DNA of 64,000 nt, from assembly GCF_027111315.2 (NCBI RefSeq), contig NZ_CP114289.2, forward strand, positions 2,542,001 to 2,606,000, written 5' to 3'. How positions within the stretch are numbered: position 1 is the stretch's first letter; every line of letters starts with the position of its first letter. Below the pieces are notes generated by a model. The model ran no database searches. It was not told the origin of the DNA and was given only the letters and a program-made list of their open reading frames with translations. Below are positions 1 to 6,947 of the stretch, one piece after another. The position numbers and the translations under genes are program-made. The DNA comes from Flavobacterium limnophilum (GTDB taxonomy: Bacteria; Bacteroidota; Bacteroidia; Flavobacteriales; Flavobacteriaceae).

Positions 1-1
1 T

Positions 2-52
2 ATTTCTGATGAAGAAGCCCAAAAAGAAATTCAAGAATGGCTAGAAGATTAA
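2..52 (+). CDS. Antitoxin C-terminus (partial, cut by window start)
   Basis: Only the last 16 codons are present, reading ISDEEAQKEIQEWLED followed by TAA. The frame overlaps the start of the toxin gene at 37 by 16 bases, which is the usual arrangement of a translationally coupled antitoxin-toxin pair. The acidic, helical tail fits an antitoxin that wraps a RelE/ParE toxin. The assignment rests on position and on the downstream toxin; too little protein is visible to name a family. Confidence 0.5.
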   Translation: MSDEEAQKEIQEWLED

Positions 53-336
53 TTTGGTCTCCAGAAGCCCGAAATTCAAGAAAAAACATTTTTGACTATT
101 GGAATAATCGAAATAAATCAAAAGTGTATAATAGTAGAAAACTAAATTCTCTTTTCAATACCAATTTAAAAATCGTCATACAACTTCCTGAATTTGGCAA
201 ACCTACTTTTAGAGAAGATTCAAAATTTATAATTGTAAGTCATTTTGAAATCATTTACAAAATAACCCCAAATGAAGTTGTTGTTTTAGACATCTGGGAC
301 ACTCGCCAAAATCCTCAAGACTTTCCAATAAAATAA
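37..336 (+). CDS. RelE/ParE-family toxin
   Basis: A 99-residue basic protein with the RelE/ParE pattern: an N-terminal WSPEA strand, a helical hairpin (about residues 12-45), then beta strands ending in VVLDIWDTRQNP. The WDTRQNP tail is typical of Bacteroidota ParE/RelE-like proteins and recurs (as YDTRQNP) in the toxin at 6651-6947. ParE-type members inhibit gyrase and RelE-type members cleave mRNA on the ribosome; the sequence alone does not decide which. It overlaps the antitoxin upstream, and its stop is one base before the ctaA start, so ctaA may be co-transcribed with it. Confidence 0.75.
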   Translation: MARRLIWSPEARNSRKNIFDYWNNRNKSKVYNSRKLNSLFNTNLKIVIQLPEFGKPTFREDSKFIIVSHFEIIYKITPNEVVVLDIWDTRQNPQDFPIK

Positions 337-337
337 A

Positions 338-1360
338 ATGAAAAATACAAACAAAGCCGTAATTATCTGGCTACTTTCAGGTTGCTTATTATTGTTTATA
401 ATGGTCGTGGTTGGTGGAATCACCCGATTGACCAATTCAGGACTTTCAATGACTGACTGGCATTTGGTCACCGACACTTTCCCTCCGCTTACTGAAGAAA
501 AATGGTCGCAAGCATTCGAAGAATACAAGAAATTTCCGGAATACCAAAAAATCAACATCCATAATGATTTCCAATTGGAAGATTATAAGTTTATCTATTT
601 CTGGGAATGGTTTCACCGTTTTATAGGACGAATCATTGGATTGGTTTTTCTTGTTCCTTTTGTATATTTCCTTATCAAAAAACGACTTTCAAACGAAACC
701 ATAAAGAAATGCGTGGTGCTACTTGGAATGGGTGCTTTTCAGGGTTTTTTGGGTTGGTTTATGGTTCGAAGTGGTTTAATTGACAATCCGGACGTGAGTC
801 ATTTTAGACTTTCCTTGCATTTGACTTTCGCCTTTATCACCTTTGCTTACACATTGTGGGTAGCTTTGGATTTGATTTATCCTGAAAGAAAAAATGCCAT
901 AGCTTCACTTCAAAACATCGCTCGTTTTTCGCTGGTTTTTTTGTTAATACAAATCATTTATGGTGGTTTCGTTGCAGGTTTGAATGCGGGTTTAATTCAC
1001 AATCATTGGCCATTGATGAGCGACGGACAATTCCTTCACGAAAGTGTTGTTTTAGAAAAAGACACTTGGCTGCAAAGACTTACAGAAGGCAAAAGCGGCG
1101 TTCAATTTGCGCACAGAACTTTGGCTTATGTGGTAGTTGGATTCATAATGCTCTTGGCTTTCAAAAGCCATAAATTTGATTTAAATACAACTCAAAAATC
1201 AGGAATAACCGCTTTGGTAATCATCGTATTTATACAATTTGCATTGGGAGTATTTACCTTGCTTTACAGCGTTCCGTTATGGCTGGGATTGACTCATCAA
1301 GTAGTCGCTTTCTTTTTGCTTACGGCAATGACTTACACTTTGCATAGACTTTCTAAATAA
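338..1360 (+). CDS. ctaA: Heme A synthase (COX15/CtaA family)
   Basis: The 340-residue membrane protein oxidises heme O to heme A for aa3-type cytochrome oxidase. The N-terminal helix ends in GGITRLTNSGLSMTDWH, a signature of the family. The four heme-ligating histidine regions are visible: EWFHRFIGR (about residue 90), SHFRLSLHLTFAF (about 155), FAHRTLAYVV (about 258) and GLTHQVVAFF (about 320). About eight transmembrane segments are apparent, and length is normal for COX15. The start lies one base after the toxin stop, so translation may be coupled. No other oxidase-assembly gene is in the window. Confidence 0.93.
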   Translation: MKNTNKAVIIWLLSGCLLLFIMVVVGGITRLTNSGLSMTDWHLVTDTFPPLTEEKWSQAFEEYKKFPEYQKINIHNDFQLEDYKFIYFWEWFHRFIGRIIGLVFLVPFVYFLIKKRLSNETIKKCVVLLGMGAFQGFLGWFMVRSGLIDNPDVSHFRLSLHLTFAFITFAYTLWVALDLIYPERKNAIASLQNIARFSLVFLLIQIIYGGFVAGLNAGLIHNHWPLMSDGQFLHESVVLEKDTWLQRLTEGKSGVQFAHRTLAYVVVGFIMLLAFKSHKFDLNTTQKSGITALVIIVFIQFALGVFTLLYSVPLWLGLTHQVVAFFLLTAMTYTLHRLSK

Positions 1361-1441
1361 AAAAATCCCACAGTTGAAACTGTGGACAATTCATAATAAT
1401 ACCTGACTATATTGTCACATACTTTTGTTTAACATCTATAA

Positions 1442-2215
1442 ATGTCTAAACTTGCTGCCGAAGATAAATTCCTGGATTTGTCGGATTACGGAAGGCCGAT
1501 TGCAAAACTGTTTGTCAATCAATTAAAAAACACCCGATTTACGCCCATTCACGTCACGTTGCTTTTTGGCGTTTGTGGCTTGATTGCCATTTACTGCATT
1601 TTGCAAAATCAGTACCTTTTAGCCGGTTTTTTCATTATTTTGAAATCAATTATTGATGCTGCCGATGGCGAATTGGCAAGAGTAAAAAACACGCCTTCCT
1701 ACGTTGGAAGATACCTCGACAGCGTGTTTGACATTGTATTGAACTTTTTGTTTTTCATGACAATTTGTTATGTTTCCAAAACCTCATTTTGGATGGCGTT
1801 AATTGCCTTTTTTTGCATCCAATTGCAAGGGACTTTATACAATTATTACTATGTGATTTTGAGAAATAAATCGGTTGGTGGAGACAAGACGAGTAAAATT
1901 TTCGAAGACAAACCACCTCAAGCATTGCCGGGAGAAACTCAAAAATCAGTCGATATTATGTTTACAATTTACACGATTGTTTACGGCATTTTCGACAAAA
2001 TAATCCACGTTTTGGACAGTAATGCTTACAAAGCAAATACGTTTCCAAACTGGTTTATGACCTTCGTTTCCATTTATGGATTAGGCTTTCAATTGCTGAT
2101 TATAGCCTTTATGTTGCCTTTGAATTTGATAGAATATATAGTTCCATTTTTCATAATTTACTCTTTGTTTGTTTTTGTCTTAATCGCCATTAGAAAGACC
2201 TTTTTCAAGGCTTAA
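1442..2215 (+). CDS. CDP-alcohol phosphatidyltransferase family protein
   Basis: A 257-residue inner-membrane enzyme of the family that transfers a phosphatidyl group from a CDP-activated lipid to an alcohol. The diagnostic motif DGx2ARx8Gx3Dx3D is complete at about residues 76-100 (DAADGELAR, then GRYLDSVFD), so it should be catalytically competent. Several hydrophobic segments flank the motif (residues 40-70, 98-140, 205-255). A long loop at about residues 145-170 is family-variable. The alcohol acceptor cannot be inferred. A small hairpin at 1368-1385 separates it from ctaA. Confidence 0.85.
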   Translation: MSKLAAEDKFLDLSDYGRPIAKLFVNQLKNTRFTPIHVTLLFGVCGLIAIYCILQNQYLLAGFFIILKSIIDAADGELARVKNTPSYVGRYLDSVFDIVLNFLFFMTICYVSKTSFWMALIAFFCIQLQGTLYNYYYVILRNKSVGGDKTSKIFEDKPPQALPGETQKSVDIMFTIYTIVYGIFDKIIHVLDSNAYKANTFPNWFMTFVSIYGLGFQLLIIAFMLPLNLIEYIVPFFIIYSLFVFVLIAIRKTFFKA

Positions 2216-2454
2216 ATTTACAATAGACTAAATCTATAACAAACATACAAACCATTAAACACCAGCATTATTAAATATATTTATGTAATTTTTTAATTTA
2301 ATTTAAAAAACAACATTGGATTGTTAAAATACCAACCAACAATTTAGAAATTTCCCCGAATTATATAACAATTAGCATTAATTATACAACAGTCTTACTC
2401 CTATTTATCCCCAATTTTGTAACGAAATAAATAGTAATTTAAAACTTAAATAGT

Positions 2455-2637
2455 ATGCCGAATTCAAAAGAGATTAAAGGAAAATGGGATGAGTTGAAAG
2501 GAAAACTCAAACAAAAGTTTGCTGAATTGACAGACGACGATTTGTTGTTTGAAGAAGGAAAAGAAGATGAAACCTGGGGAAAAATTCAACAGAAAGTTGG
2601 AAAAACCGAGAAAGAAATTAAATCATTATTTGAATAA
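2455..2637 (+). CDS. CsbD family small stress-type protein
   Basis: A 60-residue hydrophilic protein with the CsbD pattern: N-terminal [26 protein letters not shown] followed by an acidic stretch and a [15 protein letters not shown] repeat. CsbD-like proteins are general-stress proteins of unknown biochemical role. It stands alone with about 240 bp of AT-rich leader upstream. Its transcript would end in the interleaved hairpins at 2639-2730. Confidence 0.85.
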   Translation: MPNSKEIKGKWDELKGKLKQKFAELTDDDLLFEEGKEDETWGKIQQKVGKTEKEIKSLFE

Positions 2638-2638
2638 T

Positions 2639-2730
2639 TTCGGCTTCTAAAAATCAAAAAACTGCTTCAAAAGCCGAATTCATTTTTTCCTTTTCAGGAT
2701 ATTTTGAACACGTTTTCGAAGCAGTTTTTT
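2639..2730. terminator. Interleaved convergent terminators, possible pseudoknot
   Basis: Stem 1 pairs TTCGGCTT at 2639-2646 with AAGCCGAA at 2671-2678. Stem 2 pairs AAAAAACTGCTTC at 2656-2668 with GAAGCAGTTTTTT at 2718-2730. The two stems interleave in the order of an H-type pseudoknot. Stem 1 followed by a T-rich run suits termination of the CsbD transcript; stem 2 gives a T-run on either strand and could stop the minus-strand LytTR operon. Confidence 0.7.
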
Positions 2731-2742
2731 AATACTTTTTCA

Positions 2743-3501
2743 CTACCCAATCCAAGCCTTGAAATCGGAAACTTTTTCGCGACTTACGACCACTTCATCT
2801 TCTTTATATGAAGGCAAAATCAACTTCAATCGAGAGTTGCTATAGACCACAATTTCCTTGATGGATTTTAACGGAATGATAAACTTTCGACTAATTCGAT
2901 AAAAATCTTTTGTGTCTAATTCTTGTTCCAAAACTTCCAAAGTGGATTCGATTAGATAGTTTCTGTTGTCGAAAGTATGAATATAGGTTCCTTTATTTTC
3001 ACTAAAAAAACATTCGATTTCGTCGATGGAAATGACTTTGAGATGCTGCCCTATTTTGACGGTGAACCGAGTTTTGAAATTCTTGTCGAATGGATTTTGG
3101 AACATTTTCTTGATTTGTTCAAAATCCAATTGAAGTGTATTTTCTGGTTTTGGCAAACGGTTTTGAAATTTAGAAATTGCTACTTCCAAATCATCTTCGT
3201 CGATGGGTTTCAAGAGGTAATCAATGGAGTTTAATTTGAATGCTTTTAGGGCATATTCATCGTAAGCCGTCGTGAAAATTACGGCACTTTTTATGTCCAC
3301 TTTTTCGAAAATTTCAAACGACAAACCATCCGATAATTGAATGTCGAGAAATATCAAATCAGGATGCTCGTTCTTGGAAAACCATTCGATGGATTCCTCT
3401 ACGGAATGAAGCATCACTCCTACTTCGATGTTGAGTTTATCTAGTTTGCGTTGCAATAATCTTGCTGCTGGTTTTTCGTCTTCGATTATTATTGTTTTCA
3501 T
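2743..3501 (-). CDS. LytTR-family response regulator
   Basis: 252 residues. An N-terminal receiver domain (about 1-120) begins MKTIIIEDEKPAARLL, has the phospho-acceptor aspartate in LIFLDIQLSDG (about residue 53), a conserved T/Y pair in FTTAYDEYALKAF and K in LLKPID. A LytTR DNA-binding domain follows (about 145-250), with the characteristic IECFFSENKGTYIHT and FYRISRKFIIPLKSI segments. It is last in a minus-strand cluster with the histidine kinase at 4274-5614, its likely partner. LytTR proteins bind pairs of about 9-bp direct repeats two helical turns apart; such pairs are present at 6343-6372 and 9148-9177. Confidence 0.93.
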   Translation of the reverse strand: MKTIIIEDEKPAARLLQRKLDKLNIEVGVMLHSVEESIEWFSKNEHPDLIFLDIQLSDGLSFEIFEKVDIKSAVIFTTAYDEYALKAFKLNSIDYLLKPIDEDDLEVAISKFQNRLPKPENTLQLDFEQIKKMFQNPFDKNFKTRFTVKIGQHLKVISIDEIECFFSENKGTYIHTFDNRNYLIESTLEVLEQELDTKDFYRISRKFIIPLKSIKEIVVYSNSRLKLILPSYKEDEVVVSREKVSDFKAWIG

Positions 3502-3583
3502 ATTTTAAATTGAGGGTTGGGAGTTAGAAGTTGGAAGTTGGAAATTCTACTGAACACTGGAAACTGAACACTGAACACTTCTC

Positions 3584-3934
3584 CTACTCCCATTTTTCAC
3601 TTTTCTCCTTTTCCATAAATTCCCGGATTTTTCTTTCTTCCCAGTTTTGTCCAAAAAACAGGTTTCTTCCAAAAACCGACATTCCGTGAGCCAATAAACC
3701 AATTCCCCAAAACAAAGCCGTAGAGAATGTTCCCCAATTAAAAAAATCTTTATCAGAATGCTGTATATGCGCATAACTTGAAATAATTAAATATGCATTT
3801 ACCAAAACATAAACTAGGGCATGGATATAAAATCCTTTGATTCTTTTTACTCGTTTATAAGCCAAACGGTAGCGTTCTTCTGGATTGAAATTTTCTGATT
3901 CGTATTCGTCAAACATTCTTCTTGATCGTGTCAT
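3584..3934 (-). CDS. 2TM domain-containing protein
   Basis: 116 residues with two transmembrane helices (about 33-53 and 65-90) between charged ends. The pattern YRLAYKRVKRIKGFYIHALVYVLVN, GxGLLAHGMSVF, then NWEERKIREFMEKE is the 2TM domain common in Flavobacteriia next to LytS/LytTR systems. It is the last of three such domains in a row (the others are at 3951-4256 and the C-terminus of the kinase). The function is unknown; sensing or anchoring in the two-component system is inferred from context. Confidence 0.8.
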   Translation of the reverse strand: MTRSRRMFDEYESENFNPEERYRLAYKRVKRIKGFYIHALVYVLVNAYLIISSYAHIQHSDKDFFNWGTFSTALFWGIGLLAHGMSVFGRNLFFGQNWEERKIREFMEKEKSEKWE

Positions 3935-3950
3935 TTCTTTAAATTTAAAA

Positions 3951-4256
3951 TTATTCCCAAGTTTTTTTTGATTGCTCTTCTTTGTCCATAAACTCTTTAA
4001 TCTTTTTTTCTTCCCAATCTTTCCCGAAAAACGGCATATAATTAAAGACTTTCATTCCGTGAAAAAACACTCCAATTCCCCAACCCAGCATTGGCCAAAA
4101 AAACCACAAATAAGCTGGCGAAGTGAGCAAATTAATGACCATAAGGCCAATGTTTACAATAACATATGCGATTAAGTTTCCGTAAAACCCCTTGATTTCC
4201 TCTACTCTTTTTCTTGCTTTAAAATAGCGTTCTTCTTCTTGATACTTATTTTCCAT
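3951..4256 (-). CDS. 2TM domain-containing protein
   Basis: 101 residues from the Met at 4256 (MENKYQEEERYFKARKRVEE), which aligns with its paralogues; an alternative start at 4283 overlaps the kinase stop by 10 bases and adds nine residues not conserved in the paralogues. It carries the same two-helix core with KGFYGNLIAYVIVN, GWGIGVFFHGMKVF and DWEEKKIKEFMDKEE. It lies between the kinase-fusion gene and another 2TM protein with 16-18 bp gaps, so one transcript is likely. Molecular role unknown. Confidence 0.8.
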   Translation of the reverse strand: MENKYQEEERYFKARKRVEEIKGFYGNLIAYVIVNIGLMVINLLTSPAYLWFFWPMLGWGIGVFFHGMKVFNYMPFFGKDWEEKKIKEFMDKEEQSKKTWE

Positions 4257-4273
4257 TTTCAAATAGTATAATG

Positions 4274-5614
4274 TTATTTCCAAGTTTCTTTTTTATCCTC
4301 TTTATTCAAAATCTCTTGAATTTTACGCTCTTCCCAATTGGAGCTGTATCCAAAAACCTTGAAAGCGTGCATCAACAATCCGAATCCCCAACCTGCAGCC
4401 GAAAACCAAAACCATTGAAATTGTGGCGAATACGTAAGATTTACAAAAATTAAAATTGGTATTACACAACAATAGGATATTAGATTTCCGTAAAATCCCT
4501 TAAGTTCTTCCACTCGTTTTTTAGCTCTATAATAAGCTGTATTCTCGTTATATGTTGCAGTTGTATCCATAACTGAAATTTGTTTGGTTAAAATTGGTAT
4601 TTTGACCGTGAATGTTTGTTCGTTTTGCTCTATCAGAACTTTTCTGTTGGTAATAATTCCGTAGCGATTGATAATGTTTTGCAAGCCGACACCTTTACGT
4701 TCCTGCAATACTTCTTTTTTTTGATAATCATTTTGAATGGCCAAATAATCGCCTTCGATAAAAATACGAATATGCAAGGGTCTTTGTTCGCTAACCACAT
4801 TATGTTTTACCGTGTTTTCCAATAAAAGTTGCAAGGAAAGCGGAACCACCTTGGCTTCCGGATTGGGAATAGTTGTTGGCAATTCATAAAACAAGCTGTT
4901 TTCGAAGCGCATTTTCAATAAATTCATATAGGTTTTGGCGAAAGCCAATTCTTCTTCAACCGAAACCAACTCTTTGTCTTTTTGTTCCAAAACATAGCGG
5001 TAAATTTTGGACAAAGAAGTAGTAAACCGCTGTGCATTTTCCGGATTTTCTTCAATCAAAGAACTCAAAACATTCAAACTATTGAAGAGAAAATGCGGAT
5101 CGATTTGGTTTTTCAAACTTTCGAACTTTGCCGAAGCTGTTCCTGCAATGATTTTTTGTTCTTTTACCCTATTTTCTTGATACCCTTTATAGAGATAAAC
5201 CAGGTGAACAATCAACAACACCACAAAAGTAAAAACAGAAGCTACAAAATAATCTGAAGCGTTATCATTGGCAATAAAAAAACTAAGTGACTGATTTTCA
5301 ATCAAAACAGAAATAAAAAGTCTAAGCAAAAAAATAACGAATAGTGAAAGGAAAAAAGAAGACACAAAACCAATAAGAATTCTCTTTTTTGAAAATCTAT
5401 CATTGACGAAAAATTTATCCAATGTTATAAACAAAAAAGTATTCGTTAAATGCAATGCCAAAGTATAAAGCATTGTATATAAAAACATTAACTTCAAATG
5501 TTCGTCAAAAGAAATGCTATCCCCGTTTAAAACTCGAATTAGATTAAGCAACCCAAAAATAGCAATTCCTACATAAAACGCTCTTGGTAATTCTTTAACA
5601 TAATCATTTTTCAT
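4274..5614 (-). CDS. LytS-type sensor histidine kinase with C-terminal 2TM domain
   Basis: 446 residues. Four hydrophobic segments (about 12-28, 42-65, 80-105, 122-142) precede the His_kinase domain; the phospho-acceptor is His174 in QIDPHFLFNSLNVL. A HATPase region follows, with LLLENTVKHN near 270 and GVGLQNIINRY near 320. Immediately after the kinase ends, a 2TM domain is fused in frame (about 349-446, from Met at 4570: MDTTATYNENTAYYRAKKR), homologous to the two stand-alone proteins downstream. It presumably phosphorylates the LytTR regulator at 2743-3501. An internal start at 4570 could alternatively give a separate 98-residue 2TM protein. Confidence 0.9.
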   Translation of the reverse strand: MKNDYVKELPRAFYVGIAIFGLLNLIRVLNGDSISFDEHLKLMFLYTMLYTLALHLTNTFLFITLDKFFVNDRFSKKRILIGFVSSFFLSLFVIFLLRLFISVLIENQSLSFFIANDNASDYFVASVFTFVVLLIVHLVYLYKGYQENRVKEQKIIAGTASAKFESLKNQIDPHFLFNSLNVLSSLIEENPENAQRFTTSLSKIYRYVLEQKDKELVSVEEELAFAKTYMNLLKMRFENSLFYELPTTIPNPEAKVVPLSLQLLLENTVKHNVVSEQRPLHIRIFIEGDYLAIQNDYQKKEVLQERKGVGLQNIINRYGIITNRKVLIEQNEQTFTVKIPILTKQISVMDTTATYNENTAYYRAKKRVEELKGFYGNLISYCCVIPILIFVNLTYSPQFQWFWFSAAGWGFGLLMHAFKVFGYSSNWEERKIQEILNKEDKKETWK

Positions 5615-5644
5615 TGCCTAAAGTATTTTATTACAGTTTCTAGA

Positions 5645-6265
5645 TTATTTACAATTTTTCAAAGCAGCTTCTGCTCTATCCAATCCCCATTTTGGAGAAA
5701 AAGGGGTTTCAGGTTTAAAAGTAGCAAAAAGTCCGATAGCTTTTTCAATTTGGGCGCACATTGGCTTAGTATCTTTACCCCAGAATTTTGCTCCGCCAAT
5801 TTCAAATTCCGCTTTTCCGAAAACTGCTCTAGGATTTTCTGGCGCGATAGCCTGGGCTTTGGCATATAATTCCATCACTGTTCCAGATAATTTTTGTCCG
5901 TTGGTCATTGGATCAAAAGCAATCCATGCAGTATGAATCATCGCTTGCATCACTAAAAGCTCGGCGTTGTTGGGTGTTTTTATCAATTCGACATCCAAAG
6001 CATTTTGAGCTTTGTCTAACAACAAACTGATTTGTTCTTTGTCTTTTGTACCAAAAGCCGTTGTCGTGTTCACCAAAGCCACATAATAATTAGGCAACCA
6101 AGATGTTTTTTCGGCGGCAGCAATTCTTTCGAACATAGCCGATGCTTCAGTGTTTTTTCCTTCACCCCAAAGTTGGAACGCTTTTCCCATTCCTTGCTCA
6201 AATTGTCCTTGGGCAGAAACTAAACTGGTAATAAAAAATACGATTGCAATGATAATTTTTGTCAT
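5645..6265 (-). CDS. Exported repeat-type (TPR-like) protein
   Basis: 206 residues with a signal peptide ending at about residue 19 (LVSAQGQ). The mature part is alpha-helical with TPR-like spacing (AFQLWGEGKNTEASAMFERIAA; LYAKAQAIAPENPRAVFGKAEFEIG). Two cysteines (about residues 169 and 205) may form a disulfide. It ends 30 bp before the kinase gene, so it is probably the first gene of the LytS/2TM/LytTR operon. A paired-repeat candidate operator and a -7 element lie upstream (6302-6372). No enzymatic function is visible. Confidence 0.7.
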   Translation of the reverse strand: MTKIIIAIVFFITSLVSAQGQFEQGMGKAFQLWGEGKNTEASAMFERIAAAEKTSWLPNYYVALVNTTTAFGTKDKEQISLLLDKAQNALDVELIKTPNNAELLVMQAMIHTAWIAFDPMTNGQKLSGTVMELYAKAQAIAPENPRAVFGKAEFEIGGAKFWGKDTKPMCAQIEKAIGLFATFKPETPFSPKWGLDRAEAALKNCK

Positions 6266-6301
6266 AATTTCTAGTTTTTAATTGGTTGATTAATTCTTGA
6301 A

Positions 6302-6309
6302 CAAATTTA
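6302..6309 (-). promoter_or_regulatory. -7 element for the LytTR operon
   Basis: On the minus strand the octamer reads TAAATTTG, matching the Bacteroidota TAnnTTTG element, 37 bases before the start of the gene at 6265. No TTTG -33 element sits at the usual distance, which would fit an activator-dependent promoter. Confidence 0.6.
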
Positions 6310-6342
6310 TATTGGTTGTAACGGTTTTAAAATTTACATTTA

Positions 6343-6372
6343 CTGAACTGTTGAATTTCGAGGATGAATTGT
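6343..6372 (-). promoter_or_regulatory. Candidate LytTR-box pair upstream of the LytTR operon
   Basis: Minus-strand reading gives ACAATTCAT (6372-6364) and ACAGTTCAG (6351-6343), two direct 9-mers with starts 21 bp apart. This resembles the paired direct repeats recognised by LytTR regulators such as AgrA. The downstream edge is 34 bases from the -7 element, the same as in the copy at 9148-9177. The antitoxin promoter at 6393-6400 diverges from the same site. Confidence 0.6.
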
Positions 6373-6392
6373 ATTGCGTATATTATTTTTTG

Positions 6393-6400
6393 TAATTTTG
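6393..6400 (+). promoter_or_regulatory. -7 element for toxin-antitoxin operon
   Basis: TAATTTTG matches TAnnTTTG and lies 15 bases upstream of the antitoxin start at 6416. Its position excludes a longer antitoxin beginning at 6374 and argues for a very short leader. Confidence 0.55.
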
Positions 6401-6415
6401 GTAAAACTTATGGTT

Positions 6416-6658
6416 ATGAGCACTGCTGAATTAAAACTGAAACTATTCCGAGAAATTGACACCCTTGAAAAATCAAAATTAGAACAGATTTATGGTTTGG
6501 TACTCAATTTCATCAACAAGGACAACGATACCGAAGAATGGAATGCTCTAACTACAACTCAACAAAAAGGATTATTGGATGCCATTGATGAGATGAATTC
6601 ATCAGACGGAATGGATCATAAAAAAGTAATGGAAAAATACAAAAACAAGTATGCTTAA
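6416..6658 (+). CDS. Antitoxin of RelE/ParE-type pair
   Basis: 80 residues from MSTAELKLKLFREIDTLEK; an in-frame ATG at 6410 is also possible. The protein is helical and charged, with a central NFINKDNDTEEWNALTTTQQKGLLDAIDEM segment like the small antitoxins that precede Bacteroidota RelE/ParE toxins. It overlaps the toxin start at 6651 by eight bases. Starts further upstream would include the -7 element at 6393-6400. The family is inferred mainly from the partner. Confidence 0.7.
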   Translation: MSTAELKLKLFREIDTLEKSKLEQIYGLVLNFINKDNDTEEWNALTTTQQKGLLDAIDEMNSSDGMDHKKVMEKYKNKYA

Positions 6659-6947
6659 ACCTATAAAATGGTCTTCGTATGCAGACGATGATTTTGCTAA
6701 ACTATTAGAATATCTTGAAAATAGATGGAATAAAAAGGTTTGCTTAAAGTTCATTACCAAACTCGATTTTTGTATTGAATTAATTCATAAAAACCCAAAT
6801 CAATTTCCTTTTTTCAATAAAGAATTTCAAATAAGAAAGTGTGTCGTGACTAAACAAAACACCCTTTATTACAGAGAAACAAACACAAGAATTGAAATTT
6901 TAAGACTATATGATACACGTCAAAATCCAGAAACTTTAAAATTCTAA
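6651..6947 (+). CDS. RelE/ParE-family toxin
   Basis: 98 residues, beginning MLKPIKWSSYADDDFAKLLEYLENRWNKK and ending RIEILRLYDTRQNPETLKF, with helical hairpin then beta sheet as in RelE/ParE toxins. The DTRQNP ending is shared with the toxin at 37-336, though the rest has diverged. It overlaps the upstream antitoxin, and its stop abuts the stop of the convergent TonB receptor with no gap. Whether it targets gyrase or mRNA is not visible. Confidence 0.75.
   Translation: MLKPIKWSSYADDDFAKLLEYLENRWNKKVCLKFITKLDFCIELIHKNPNQFPFFNKEFQIRKCVVTKQNTLYYRETNTRIEILRLYDTRQNPETLKF

Noticed and set aside
1368..1385. Terminator after ctaA
   Set aside because: The stem CCACAGTT/AACTGTGG is followed by no T-run on the plus strand; the A-run precedes it, so it would suit only a minus-strand transcript, for which there is no gene.
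3500..3590. Low-complexity AAGTTGGAAGTTGG / CTGAACACTG stretch as a repeat element
   Set aside because: Short imperfect repeats between regulator and 2TM gene; nothing more than simple-sequence drift can be argued.
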